The notes beneath the pieces were generated by a model. That model saw nothing but the letters and a program-made list of their open reading frames with translations. It ran no database searches and was not told where the DNA came from. This document shows, in pieces, positions 35,643 through 45,921 of a stretch of DNA of 64,000 nt. Location of the stretch: assembly GCA_028641055.1 (NCBI GenBank), contig CM054060.1, forward strand, positions 56,880,292-56,944,291, in the 5' to 3' direction. Each line of letters begins with the position of its first letter. Positions within the stretch are counted from its first letter, which is position 1. The DNA comes from Alopecurus myosuroides (lineage: Eukaryota; Streptophyta; Magnoliopsida; Poales; Poaceae). The position numbers were made by a program, and so were the translations under genes.

Positions 35643-38317
35643 TTATGTTACCTCAACCTTGATAGGCATAGTCCCAATCATAATAATTTCATATTCCTTT
35701 GGTGGTGCTGGAATGGGACAATAAAATTCTCCAATCTTGATGGTCTCAACATTTTCAATTGAATTTAGACCATATTTTCTATCAATCTTCTTGGGAAAAT
35801 AAACGATGTGCTCTTTATCATTAACATTAAAAGTAACTTTCCCTTGATTGCAATCAATAACAGCCCCATGCAGCATTAAGAAATGGTCTTCCAAGAATAA
35901 TAGACATATTATCATCTTCAGGCATTTCCAACACAACAAAGTCAGTTAATATCAGACAATTATTAGCAACTTGAACAGGCACATCCTCACATATACACAC
36001 AAGAATAGCAGTAGATTTATTAGCCATTTGCGAAGATATATCAGTTGGTATCAATTTTTCTAGGAGGAGTCTTTTATAGAGAGTAAAAGGCATGAAACTA
36101 ACTCCAGCTCCCAGATCACACAAAGTAGTTCTAACGTAATTATTTTTAATAGAACAGGGAATAGTTGGTATACGAGGATCTCAAAGTTTCTTAGGAACCT
36201 TGCCATTGAAAGAATAATTAGCAAGCATAGTGGAAATTTCCTCATTAGGAATCTTGCTTTTGTTAGAGACAATATCTTTCATATATTTTGCATAAGGAGG
36301 CAATTTAATAGCATCAGTTAAAGGAATTTGCAAGAACAAAGGTTCCATCCATTCACAAAACTTGTTATATTGTTCTTCTTCCTTAGATTTGTGTTTCTTA
36401 TTAGGAAAAGGCATTGGTTTTTGTACCCAAGGTTCTCTTTCATTACCATGTTTATTAGCAATAAAATCTTCCTTAGTGTACTTTGCAGTTTTAGCTTGCT
36501 TTTCAGGTTCAGCTACATGTTCTTCTTTATCAGAAGCATCATTCTTTTCATTACCACTTTCAGTTTCAGCATCAGAGATAAATATACTATTAGGGTCTTT
36601 AGCAGGTTCACAGGATTCTATAGCAGTTTTATGTTTCTTCTTGTTTTTATTCTTAGTATGAATAACATCATTATTAGTTTGCTGAGGATCTTGTTCAATT
36701 CTTTTAGGATGTCCCTCAGGATATAAAGGATCTTATGTATCAATAGCACTTCTAGTTCTTATCTCATAAGCATATTTTTCTTTAGAAGCATTAACTAGTA
36801 AATCTTTTTGCACTTTAGCAAGTTGGTCAATTTGAGTTTGAACCATTTGAAAATGTTTAACAAGCATTTTAACATCATTAGAGGTTCTTTCTATAATACC
36901 ATGCAAATCATTAATAGCTTTAGAGTTTTCCATAAGGTGATTTTTCACTCTCATATTAAAATTATCTTGCTTAATAACATAATTATCAAATTCATTTAAG
37001 CATTGATCAGGAAGTTTTCTATAGGGAATATCTCTACTATCAAAATATTGGAGAGAGTGTACCTCAATGGGTGATGAGTGAGGGATTGTCTTACATAGTT
37101 CTTCTATAGGTGGAAGATTCTTCACATCTTCTGATTTAATACCCCCTCTCTTTAAGAGATTTCTTGGCTTCTCTCATTACTTCATCATTTAATTCAATCA
37201 TTCCCCTCTTCTTGGGTGTTGGTGGTTGTGTAGGTACTGGAGTAGGGGTCGGTTCAGGTTCAATTATAGTCCGATCATCATGATTTTGGCTTATTTTAGC
37301 CATTAATTCCTCAGCTTGCTCTGGAGTTCTTTGCCTGAAAACACAACCAACACAACTATCCAGGTATGTCCTAGATTAAACAGTTAGTCTGTTATAGAAT
37401 ATATCAAGAAGTTTATTATCTTCTAGCTTATGCCCAGGTGTAGCCCTTACTAAAGAACCAAACATTGCCCAAGATACATGCAATTTCTCTTCTTCCAATT
37501 GCTTGAAATTAAATATATTTTGTAAAGCAGCATGTTGAGCACTAGCAGGAAAATATTTCTGAAAGAAAGCATTAACCAAACCAATAGGACTATCAATAGA
37601 TCCAGGAGACAAATTGTTAAACCAAGTTTTAGCTTCATCCTTTAATGAGAAAGGGAATATTTTAGCAACAAAGTAGTTACGTTTCTTAAGATCATCATAG
37701 AATAAACTACTCAAAGAGGAGAGCTCATTCATATGTTTCACAACACTTTCATTTTCAGTTCCACAAAAAGGTTCTTTCTCAACAATAGATATATAAGATA
37801 AATCAAGAGAGAAATCATAATCCTTATCCCTAATATTAATAGGAGAAGTGGCAAACTTAGCATCAGGAGATAATTTATATTTAACAGCACGACTTTCCAT
37901 AAGACGTATAGCAGCATCTTTATCCTTCATAGCATGTATTTCATCAATAAGATCATCACTCAGTTCAATATAGGCATCATCCAAATCATCACTAGGATTT
38001 TCTCTAAACTCAGGTGAAAAAGCAGGAGTAACATGGTTTTTATCAGGAGTTTTAGTGTTTGTAATATTTTTAGCTTTTGCAATAGTAGCATCTAAGAAAG
38101 GACCGAGAGAACCACTCTCATCAAGCACAATAGAAGCATCATCAAAAGTATCAGAAGCATTTTCAGATTCAGTAGATGTTGCATGTGTAGCATGTGGTGG
38201 TGTAAGCAGCTTACTCATAACAGACGGTGAATCAAGAGCAACAGACGTGTTCAGAGTTGTACATCTTCTTGTAGTGGATGGTAATATAGGAACTCTTCCA
38301 TCACGAGACTTACCCAT
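35643..38317 (-). pseudogene. gag-aspartic protease polyprotein, decayed (element E)
   Basis: It starts at ATG 38317 (MGKSRDGRVPILPST). The Retrotrans_gag core is at about residues 210-300 (FPFSLKDEAKTWFNNLSPGS, NFKQLEEEKLHVSW). After it come a Pro-rich linker and a coiled-coil-like stretch (near 36800-36900). The protease region follows, with CDLGAGVSFMPFTLYKRL (near 36120-36060) and SIILGRPFLNAA (near 35890). Stops at 37376, 36731 and 36181 and frameshifts near 37140 and 35870 break it. The catalytic motif reads DLG rather than DTG/DSG, as also in element A, so this is likely a lineage feature and not decay. Confidence 0.8.
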
Positions 38318-38377
38318 GATGAATGAATGGCAGTAGATAATAGTACACTCCGGTGAGCTTGCAAATAAAGCTATGCT

Positions 38378-38394
38378 CCCCGGCAACGGTGCCA
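38378..38394 (-). promoter_or_regulatory. Primer binding site of element E
   Basis: Minus strand TGGCACCGTTGCCGGGG matches the tRNA-Asp complement with one substitution. Confidence 0.85.
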
Positions 38395-38405
38395 GAAAAT
38401 AGTCT

Positions 38406-39802
38406 TGATGACCCACAAGTATAAGGGATCGCAATAGTCTTTGAGGGAAGTAAAACCCAAATTTATTGATTCGACACAAGGGGAGCCAAATAATATTTGT
38501 GAGCCTTAACAAGTGAGTTGTCAATTCACTTGCACCTGAAATTTGACTAGTTCGCAGTGGTTTATCAGTAGTAACAGTTTTGTAGCAGCAGCGGTGGTGA
38601 AATAATAACAACAGTAGTATGAAAACAACAACAATGGTGATTGAAGTAAACATCGGATTAAATATTGTAGGCATAGGGATGGATGAACGGGCGTTGCATG
38701 GATGAGATAATTCAAATAATGATCATGTCAGGGGCATTGCAGATAAATAAGATAAAGCATCCAAGTACTAAGTAACCATAGGCATGTGTTCCGTAAATAG
38801 TCGTACATGCTCGCAATGAGAACTTGCACAACATCTTTTGTCCTACCAGCCCGTGGCAGCAGGGCCTCAAGGGAACTACTGATAATTAAGGTGCTCCTTT
38901 TAATAAAGCACCGGAGGAAAGCATTAACACTCCGTGAACACATGTGATCCTCACATCGTAGCCACCCCCTCCGGTTGTCCCAATTTCTGTCACTTCGGGG
39001 CCTCGGGTTCCGGACAACAATATGTGTAAACAACTTGCAGGTATGATCAAGAAACAATAATTATCATCATGATTCAATAACATGTTCAAATATGAGATCA
39101 TGGCACTCGGGCCCAAAGTGGCAAGCATTAAGCACAACAAGTTGCAACAATGTCAATAGCACTAATAGAGGATACTAGGCACTATGCCCTAACAATCACC
39201 ACATTATTACATGATCGAACTCATCCAATCCCTACCACCCCCTTCAGCCTACAGCGGATAATTACTCACACATGGATGGGGGGAAACATGGATGGTGGAT
39301 GGAGATGCGTTGGTGATGATGGTGGCGATGATCTCCTCCACTTCCCCTTCCCGGCAGGGTGCCAGAACAGGAACTTCTGATCCCCGAATCGAGGTTTGGG
39401 ATGGCGGTGGCGCTCTGTTGTGTTTCTGTGGAATATGACGAACCCCCCTCGGGTTTTAGGGTTGGAGGCTACTTGTAGTCAAAAGGGGAGTCCGAGGGGG
39501 GCTCTGGGGGGCCCACACCCTATGCTGGCGCGGTCGGGGGGGACCCGCGCCAGGGGTTGTGGCCACCCTGTGGCTTCTCTCCTGGTCCCCTTATGGCCCC
39601 CGGGGTCTTCTGGGGTGAAAACACCAATGTGCTCTTTTCTGCGCATTTTCCCAAAAGTTGATTTTTCTGCACAAAAATAAGACACCAAGGTAATTCTGCT
39701 AAAAACAGCGTTAGTCCGTGTTAGTTGTATCCAAAACACACAAGTTTAGAGGAAAACAATAAGAAAACTGTTTGGAAAAGGAGATACGTTTTTGACGTAT
39801 CA
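38406..39802 (-). repeat. 5' LTR of element E (1397 bp)
   Basis: Pairs with 30110-31504. The ends TGATACGTC and GGGTCATCA are intact. Many differences from the 3' copy are C/T or G/A transitions, as expected for methylated repeats. Confidence 0.9.
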
Positions 39803-40244
39803 GATGCTTCCGGGGAAAATAGGACTTCCGGGCTTCGAACTTTCCAATTCCGAGAATATTTCGAGAACAACTTTTCTGAAACTAAAAACAACAGAAAATA
39901 GGGAACTGGCTCTGTGGCATCTTGTCAATAGGTTAGTCCGGAAAATCGATAAAATGACATAAAGAAGGGAGAAAACATGTAGCAATTGGCATAATATCAT
40001 CATGGAGCATCAGAAATTAGGGATACGTTTATGACGTATCATGTACCATGTGGGTTCATGGTATCTTTTCATGGGCTTATATCAAAAGGAAGATTTCATA
40101 TAGCCCATGGTGGATGACTTCAAGTGGTGATCATCATCAAGGTTTGTGAAGTGCAAGTCGAGGAGCATCTAGAAGAGATCTCAAGCTTGGAGCTTGCCAC
40201 CCTTTTGGAAATAATGGCCAAGTGAAGATGGACTTAAAAGAGCC

Positions 40245-40762
40245 TATCAGAACATCGATTACGTAGATCCCTCGTATGAGATGCTAGGGTTTTATAGATT
40301 AGGATACGGATGCACGCTGGTGATCTCGTTGGCTAACAAGGAGCACTATTTACCCAGGTTCGGGGCCCTCGTAGAGGTAAACCCTTACTCCTTCTTGTCT
40401 GATCAATATTATGACGAGATAATGGTGGTGTTACAATGTCGGTGCGGCATAGATTGGATTTGGCGCAGGTGTTGTGTACGGAGTGTCTCTCGTGTATTGT
40501 CTAGTCTATGATTGCTTGTCGTCTAGTTGTGACTTGTCTTTTCTCTCCTCCCTCCTGACTTTATATAGGTAGCCAGGAGCAGTTTACATGAGTCCTGATC
40601 GACGACAAATTTTGGTCCTTGTCTTGTGCTCCAAGATTCAAGTTGGGCTTCGTTTCTTGTCCTGTTGTGGGCTTAGCCTTCTTGGACGGGCCACTCGGTG
40701 AGCCTTAGTAAAACAACAACATGTATACCAATAGTGGGTTTCCATAGGGCATGCCAACGTCA
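40245..40762 (-). repeat. LTR of another gypsy element, minus orientation (about 518 bp)
   Basis: In minus orientation it begins TGACGTTGGCATGCCC after a polypurine tract 'acttgggggctag'. It has a TATA motif (plus strand 'ctttatatagg', about 40559) and the 'gagggccccgaacctgggta' type word seen in the Tat-like LTR. It ends near 40245 with GTTCTGATA, where TGACA or similar would be canonical, so the outer edge is less certain. The orientation makes it a 3' LTR with its interior to the right. Confidence 0.55.
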
Positions 40763-41591
40763 CTAGCCCCCAAGTGTCTAGTCGACTCCGGGGAGTCGAC
40801 TAGAGACTCAAGAACCCAGAGGACTCGAAGCTTTTTGTGAGTCGATGATGTTTGATGTTTGAGGGCCTATGACTCGGAAATTCACAAACTTGAGAATCTA
40901 TGTATCTTGTTGTGAGGATGTATGGATCCTGTTGCGAGGATGTATGGATCCTGTTGTGAGGACTCGCATATGGAGTTAGGAGATATGTTATTTTAGGAAT
41001 TTGTAAAGGGTTGTGGCTCAACCGCTTTGTTCACTCGACGGATCGGGGCCAATTAATTGCACTCGGGAAAAATAGTACTGACCTACACAAATTCGAGTCC
41101 CCTGGCAATCCGGATAGGTGATAACTGCGACTCGTCCTGTGGAGGATTTACCGAGTCGAGCTTAACCTTTAAATGGATACCTAGCGCGTCCGCCAGGATT
41201 TTCCATCATGCTGTCACCACAAAAATTATCAGGGAATGCAGCATGAGTGTGATTCTTGGCCCTAATAGACGGATTCTTGGGTCTTACCTTCACATTTGTA
41301 AAATGCGGTTTCCAGGCGTGCCTCGATGGAAATACGACCCGAGATTCGAGATATTTTGTGTCGCGCCGAGTATCGGAGTCGCGATTTCTTCAGTGCTGAC
41401 CAAGGCCGGTGCCTTTTTTGTGTAGTGGAGTCACGACGTTTTCGGCGATGATTGTGGAGACTGCCTTTTTGTTTGAAGATTCCAAAAAAAGCCTGTTGTC
41501 TGACGCTCGCGTGATGTCATGGTGCACTGAGCACTCGCTCTGCCTCCCGATAGGACGTGGCGAGAAGTGTCAGAGACTAGACGTGTCAGAG
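40763..41591. other. Interior of the gypsy element next to the 40245 LTR; no gene
   Basis: The sequence is rich in 'gtcgac' and 'gactcg' words. A 22-bp unit (tgttgtgaggatgtatggat + cc) occurs about 2.7 times at 40908-40966. No reading frame shows a known domain. Confidence 0.5.
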
Positions 41592-42083
41592 TAGACGCGG
41601 TGGAGATGTACTCGACACGACGGACGGAGTCAAAGCGGTGGAGGTGTACCCAACACGGCGGACTGAGTTGACGCGGAGGTCGTGTAGTTAATGAGGCGGA
41701 CAGAGTCGAAACGGAGGTCCTTTAGTTGACGAGGTGGACGGAGTCGACGCGGTGGAGGTTTACTCGACACGGCGGACAGAGTCGACGCAGAGGTCATGTA
41801 GTTGACGAGGCGGACGTAGTCGACGCGGTGGAGATGTATACGACACGGTGGACAGAGTCGACGCGGTGGAGGTGTACTCGACATGGTGGAAGGAGTCGAC
41901 GCGGAGGTCGTGTAGTTGACGAGAGGGCAAAGTCCACACAGTGGATGTGTACTCGACACGGCGGAAGGATTCGACGCGGAGGTCATGTAGTTTACGAGGT
42001 GGACGAAGTCGATGCGGTGGAGGTGTACTCAACACGGCGGACGGAGTCGACGCGAAGGTCATCTAGTTGACGAGGGGACGTAG
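41592..42083. repeat. 38-bp minisatellite in 76-bp higher-order pairs
   Basis: The 38-bp monomer exists in two alternating types. Type a has 'gcggtggaggtgtactcgac' and type b has 'gcggaggtcgtgtagttgac'. Both start with 'gtcgac' and end with 'cggacgga' or variants. About 13 monomers are present. The array resumes at 45644 after a solo LTR. Open frames through it on both strands follow from the repeat and are not genes. Confidence 0.9.
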
Positions 42084-45000
42084 TGTAACAGCCCTACTTT
42101 GTAATAAAGTTGTGTCGTGTGTTGTGTACATGGCATACATGCATGGAAAACATTGGTAAAAATATTGCATTTGAAAATAACAAGTGAAATAACAAAAAAA
42201 ATCACTTAAACAAGCACCCCACAAAGTTGTACTAAAAAGTTTTTCAAAATTAACAATACTTGTGATGGAAATGTGGCAAATTTAAATAGCTTTCTAAAAG
42301 TTATTTTTGTGTAATTTTTGCTGTTCAAAAAGGCCCTCAAAACTAGATTTTGGGGCATGTTTTTAATGGGAAAAGGACCTTTCTGTAAAATGTTGCCCAG
42401 GGGTTTTTCAAAAGACGACCTTTTGTCTTCTTCCCCGCGCGCGACAGGCAGGCAGGTCGCCGCCGGCCGCCGTCGCCACGTCCTGCTACCCCTTCTTCGC
42501 GCGGATAGCAAGGGAGAGGCGTCCCCATCTCGCCCTCTCCCTCCTCTCACTCGTCCTCGAGCTCCCTCTTCCTCTCTCTGTCCTTCCCAACGACCCAAGC
42601 CCTAACCTAACTGTCGCGCGGGCGCCGCTCGTCTCCGGAGATTCGGTCGCCCCCGATGCCCTCCGGGTGTTCCATCATCACCGCCATCCCTGCCTCGACC
42701 TCCTCGAGCTCGAAAAGCCCCCGAGAAGCCCGGAAGAGCTTCAATTTGCGCCGGCCATCCGCCACGGCCGCCGCCGTCTCCTCCTCGTCGCCGACGTTTG
42801 CGCCACCTCCTTGAGTCCCCGACCATCGCATCGCGTTCACGGTGAGCCCCCGAGCGTCCCAGTGCTTTCCCCTTCCTCCCTCTCCATCTGCATCTCTCCG
42901 CCGCCGACGGCCGCCGTCCGCCGCCGCGAAACCTCCACGCCGGCAGGCTTCCGGCAACCAATAGGGGGCGGTGCCGCTACCATAGTGCTCGCCGTGATCC
43001 CCTCTGCCTCGTGGTAGGCTCCGATTTCAAAATGGCGCGCGCAATTGACGGATTGCAACCCGGCAGAGAGCTCTGGCCTTGGGATGACGTCACAGTAGCG
43101 TCATGCCCACGTCACCAAACGTTTTCTATTTTGTTTTCTTTTAAAACGAATAATTGAATTGACACGTGGCCCCACCTTTTATAATTAGAGAAATTGAATT
43201 AAAATAAAATAATTAATATCTTCACTTCTGAAACTCAGAAAAATATTTCCAACCTAAATATGTCACTTTCATACCTGTTTGACAAACTTTATTTTTTGGC
43301 ATTTTTAAAATGCAATTAAATCATGTAAAATAAAGAAAATAAGATTTTAATCAATAAAATCAAAAAAATACAAGTTATGTACCAAAATGCTCAAAATGAT
43401 AGATGCAATCCATTTATGATGTTTTTAAACCTATTTGAGCTATTAAAATTGCACTCACTTTTAGAAACACCCGAAGTGTCCTCCGGAGTCTATTTCGGGG
43501 CTAAGTTCCGTAAAAATGCTTAACCATTATACGAACCCTAGCAACCCATCATATATTTAGGTCTTCTATCAAAGTGCATTAACCTTGTCACGCATACATT
43601 TTGTGCATTGCATCGTGCTATGTGTTGAATGTTCTCTTCCTTTCCGGTGTTTGTTCTTATCGGTAGAACGCGACTCCGGTGCGAAGATCGACAACTCCAT
43701 CTATGAATACTTGATCTTAACCGACAAGTCAAACACTTATTCCAGAAGATCTGTTTGTTGGTTTTCTTATAAGCAAGGCAAGCATAACCTCTTATCTGCT
43801 CATGTATGTTTTCCAAAGTGGTTTCCTCTCTCGTACATTGCATTCGGTTCCAAAGTATTTTGTGTCAGTAGGTAGAGTCCTCCTATATATGATGCATTGC
43901 TTCAATGACCTGATCCACTACTCCTAGCTGGCATAGGGTTGTTTGTGAGCGCCGCCAAAGCCTTATATCTGCTATGCTTAGCTATACATGTTTGATACCT
44001 GTACTCCATCCGGTTGATGAATCGGAGCTGCGATAACCTCGATTGATATGATGATGTGGTAAGATGAGTATGGTGTGGTTAACTTGACTAAGGCTTGGAC
44101 GGGATGCCACTTGGGAAGTGGTTGTTCGTTCCGTACTTGCCAACCCTAGGAGTAAGGTCGGGCGCAGAAGCCAAGACTGAGCGTACAACCACGCGCGATG
44201 GCCATGAGCCTCGCCGACCAACTAACTTGTTCGGCTTTATCCATGAGTAACGTAGTTCGAGATTCCATTCGGCAACTCAAATAAACCTTTTAAATGTTTT
44301 CGAAAAATGCTCCGCCTAGGGCGTGACCGGGGTCAAGTGATGAACGTACACGGATCTTACCCCGCCTCACAGAGACAGGTGCCGTCAGGAGGATGGCCAA
44401 CTCCCTGTTGACGGGGTGGCCCTGTCTTGGGTTGACTCATGGATAGGGTTGCGCAAGGTAAAGGTCGTGGCCGAACCACCCTCTGTCGGCACTTCCCAGA
44501 CTAGTGATAAAACGTAGGCACTAAGAGTCGGTTGGTACGTGTGGGTAAAGTGTACCCCCTGCAGGGATAAATCTTTTTGAGAAGTCATGTCCGCGGTTAA
44601 GGACGATTTGGTGAAAGTATTTTGGCCATAGATAACTTAAACATGGTGTAAAACATGTTGACAATGAATGAAGGGTGCCTCCTCGGAGATTCCGAGAGGG
44701 GTGACCCTTGTAGCAAGTGAGAGGCTGGGAATGAAGTTGGTGGTTTGAAAAGATGATGATATACAAGAGTTGAGTTCTTTCTCATCTATTTTGAAAACAG
44801 TCTACGAGACGTGCTACTCTTCCTCGATTTGGAAAACAAATATTTCTTTATGCAAATCAACCTTCATAAAACCCTTTTCTGGAACAGCAGATATCTAATA
44901 GGTTAACTAAGTCTTGTTGAGTACCTTCAGTACTCAGGTTTGCTTAATTTTGGTTCAGGTGAAGTTACACACATCGGTGGTGGTTCAGCGTGAACATCGA

Positions 45001-45643
45001 ACAGTAGTTTGGGGGTTCCCAGGTAGCAGCCTGGAATCTATGGGCTAGGACGTCGCCTTATGTTGCGGCCTCTTAGGCCTTTTTGGTTCTTGTTGATTAG
45101 CAACATAGTTTGTCTTCCATTGTCTGATGTAATGTTGGGTCATGTGACCTCTGGTTGTAAAGCTATACTCTAGTAATACATGTTCAATACAGCTTCTATG
45201 TCTAGAGTGTTGCTTTGATCGGTTGTTGGTTTCGAGCTCATTGTTGTACAGTTTTGGCTATGCCTGCATAGTTGTCGCAGTCGAGGGGTTGTGGAGCCGA
45301 TGATCCATGTCTGAGCCCGCATGCCGATGTGATTCGGCCTGGGGCGAGGTAACCCCAGTAACCCTCGAGTGTTGTTGCACTTTCTGGACACATAGCAGCT
45401 CTGTATAGTTTTGGTCCCGTTCCTTCAGTTTCATCCGACTCATGGACTTTTGGTTATGCATATTTGGTTACGACTAGCATGGATACAAGTAGTAGTAGAC
45501 CGAGGTGATCCGGCCTGCGTGCCGATGAATCCGATCTGCCTTACGTTGTTTGTTGCGGCCGGGGCTGGTAACCCTGAATGCCTTGTAGGTCCATGACTAG
45601 GAGCACATAACAATATGTATATCCCTGGGTCCGGGGTCTGACA
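42084..45643 (+). mobile_element. Solo LTR of a large-LTR retrotransposon (3560 bp)
   Basis: It starts TGTAACAGCCCTAC and ends GGGGTCTGACA. It is flanked by perfect 'cgtag' (42079-42083 and 45644-45648), and no internal repeat pair, primer site or coding region lies within. A GC-rich stretch (42430-43020) and a TG-rich 3' part resemble an LTR promoter/leader. The start resembles element D (TGTAACATCCC), suggesting a related large-LTR, LARD-like group. The family name is left open. Confidence 0.7.
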
Positions 45644-45702
45644 CGTAGTCGACTCCGTAGAGCTGTACTCGACACGGCGGACGGAGTCGACGCGGAGGTC
45701 GT
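45644..45702. repeat. Right-hand remainder of the 38-bp minisatellite
   Basis: About 1.5 monomers of the same array. It is cut off at 45703 by an Athila-type LTR start. Confidence 0.85.
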
Positions 45703-45921
45703 TGATACGTCATAAACGTATCCTTAATTTCTGATGTTCCATGTTGTTTGCTATAAACTTTATGTCATTTTTATCGATTTCCGGGACTGACATATTGACA
45801 AGATGCCATAGAGCTAGTTCCCTGTTTTCTACTGTTTTTAGTTTCAGAAAAGTTGTTCTGGAAATATTCGCGGAATTGGAAAATTCGAAGCCCGGAAGTC
45901 TTAGAAATCCCGAAGGTTCCA
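45703..45921 (+). repeat. 5' scrap of an Athila-type LTR
   Basis: TGATACGTCATAAACG... matches the first 220 bp of A's 3' LTR (8243 onward) and stops at 'gaaggttcc'. It then joins unrelated gypsy coding sequence, so it was truncated or recombined. Confidence 0.75.

Larger units (their letters stand above)
30110..39802 (-). mobile_element. Element E: Athila-type element with gag-protease and ORF-1-like gene but no pol
   Basis: Perfect TSD 'gatgc' (30105-30109 and 39803-39807). In minus orientation: 5' LTR (39802-38406), tRNA-Asp-type primer site (38394-38378), decayed gag-protease (38317-35643), spacer, decayed Athila ORF-1-like gene (34684-33554), non-coding block, polypurine tract and 3' LTR (31504-30110). 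It lacks reverse transcriptase and integrase. LTRs differ at about one base in twenty in the stretch compared. Confidence 0.9.
11340..40041 (-). mobile_element. Element B: non-autonomous Athila-type element, heavily nested
   Basis: It is flanked by perfect 5-bp duplications 'tgtac' (11335-11339 and 40042-40046). In minus orientation it reads: 5' LTR (40041 down to 16412, interrupted by E and C), tRNA-Asp-type primer site (16401-16385), a decayed gene for an unrecognised protein, a long non-coding block, a polypurine tract and a 3' LTR (12241-11340). Removing the nested elements leaves about 6.6 kb. There is no gag, protease or polymerase. Confidence 0.9.
16412..40041 (-). repeat. 5' LTR of element B, split by elements C and E
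   Basis: Its pieces are 39808-40041, 29598-30109 and 16412-17188 (about 1.52 kb together), in minus order. The junction words 'ctagc' (17184-17188 / 29593-29597) and 'gatgc' (30105-30109 / 39803-39807) are the target duplications of C and E. The ends TGATACGTC and GCAAGCATCA match the 3' copy apart from scattered substitutions. Confidence 0.88.

Noticed and set aside
36328..36726. 132-codon plus-strand frame rich in Phe/Ser/Leu
   Set aside because: It is the reverse complement of the Lys/Glu-rich linker of the gag-protease gene of element E.
41726..42070. Repetitive Thr/Arg/Gly-rich frames on both strands
   Set aside because: They translate the 38-bp minisatellite and stop at its interruption.
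42206..43058. Several overlapping GC-rich frames of 60-130 codons
   Set aside because: All fall in the GC-rich promoter/leader part of the solo LTR. Six-frame openness and Arg/Pro/Ser-rich composition are artefacts of GC content.
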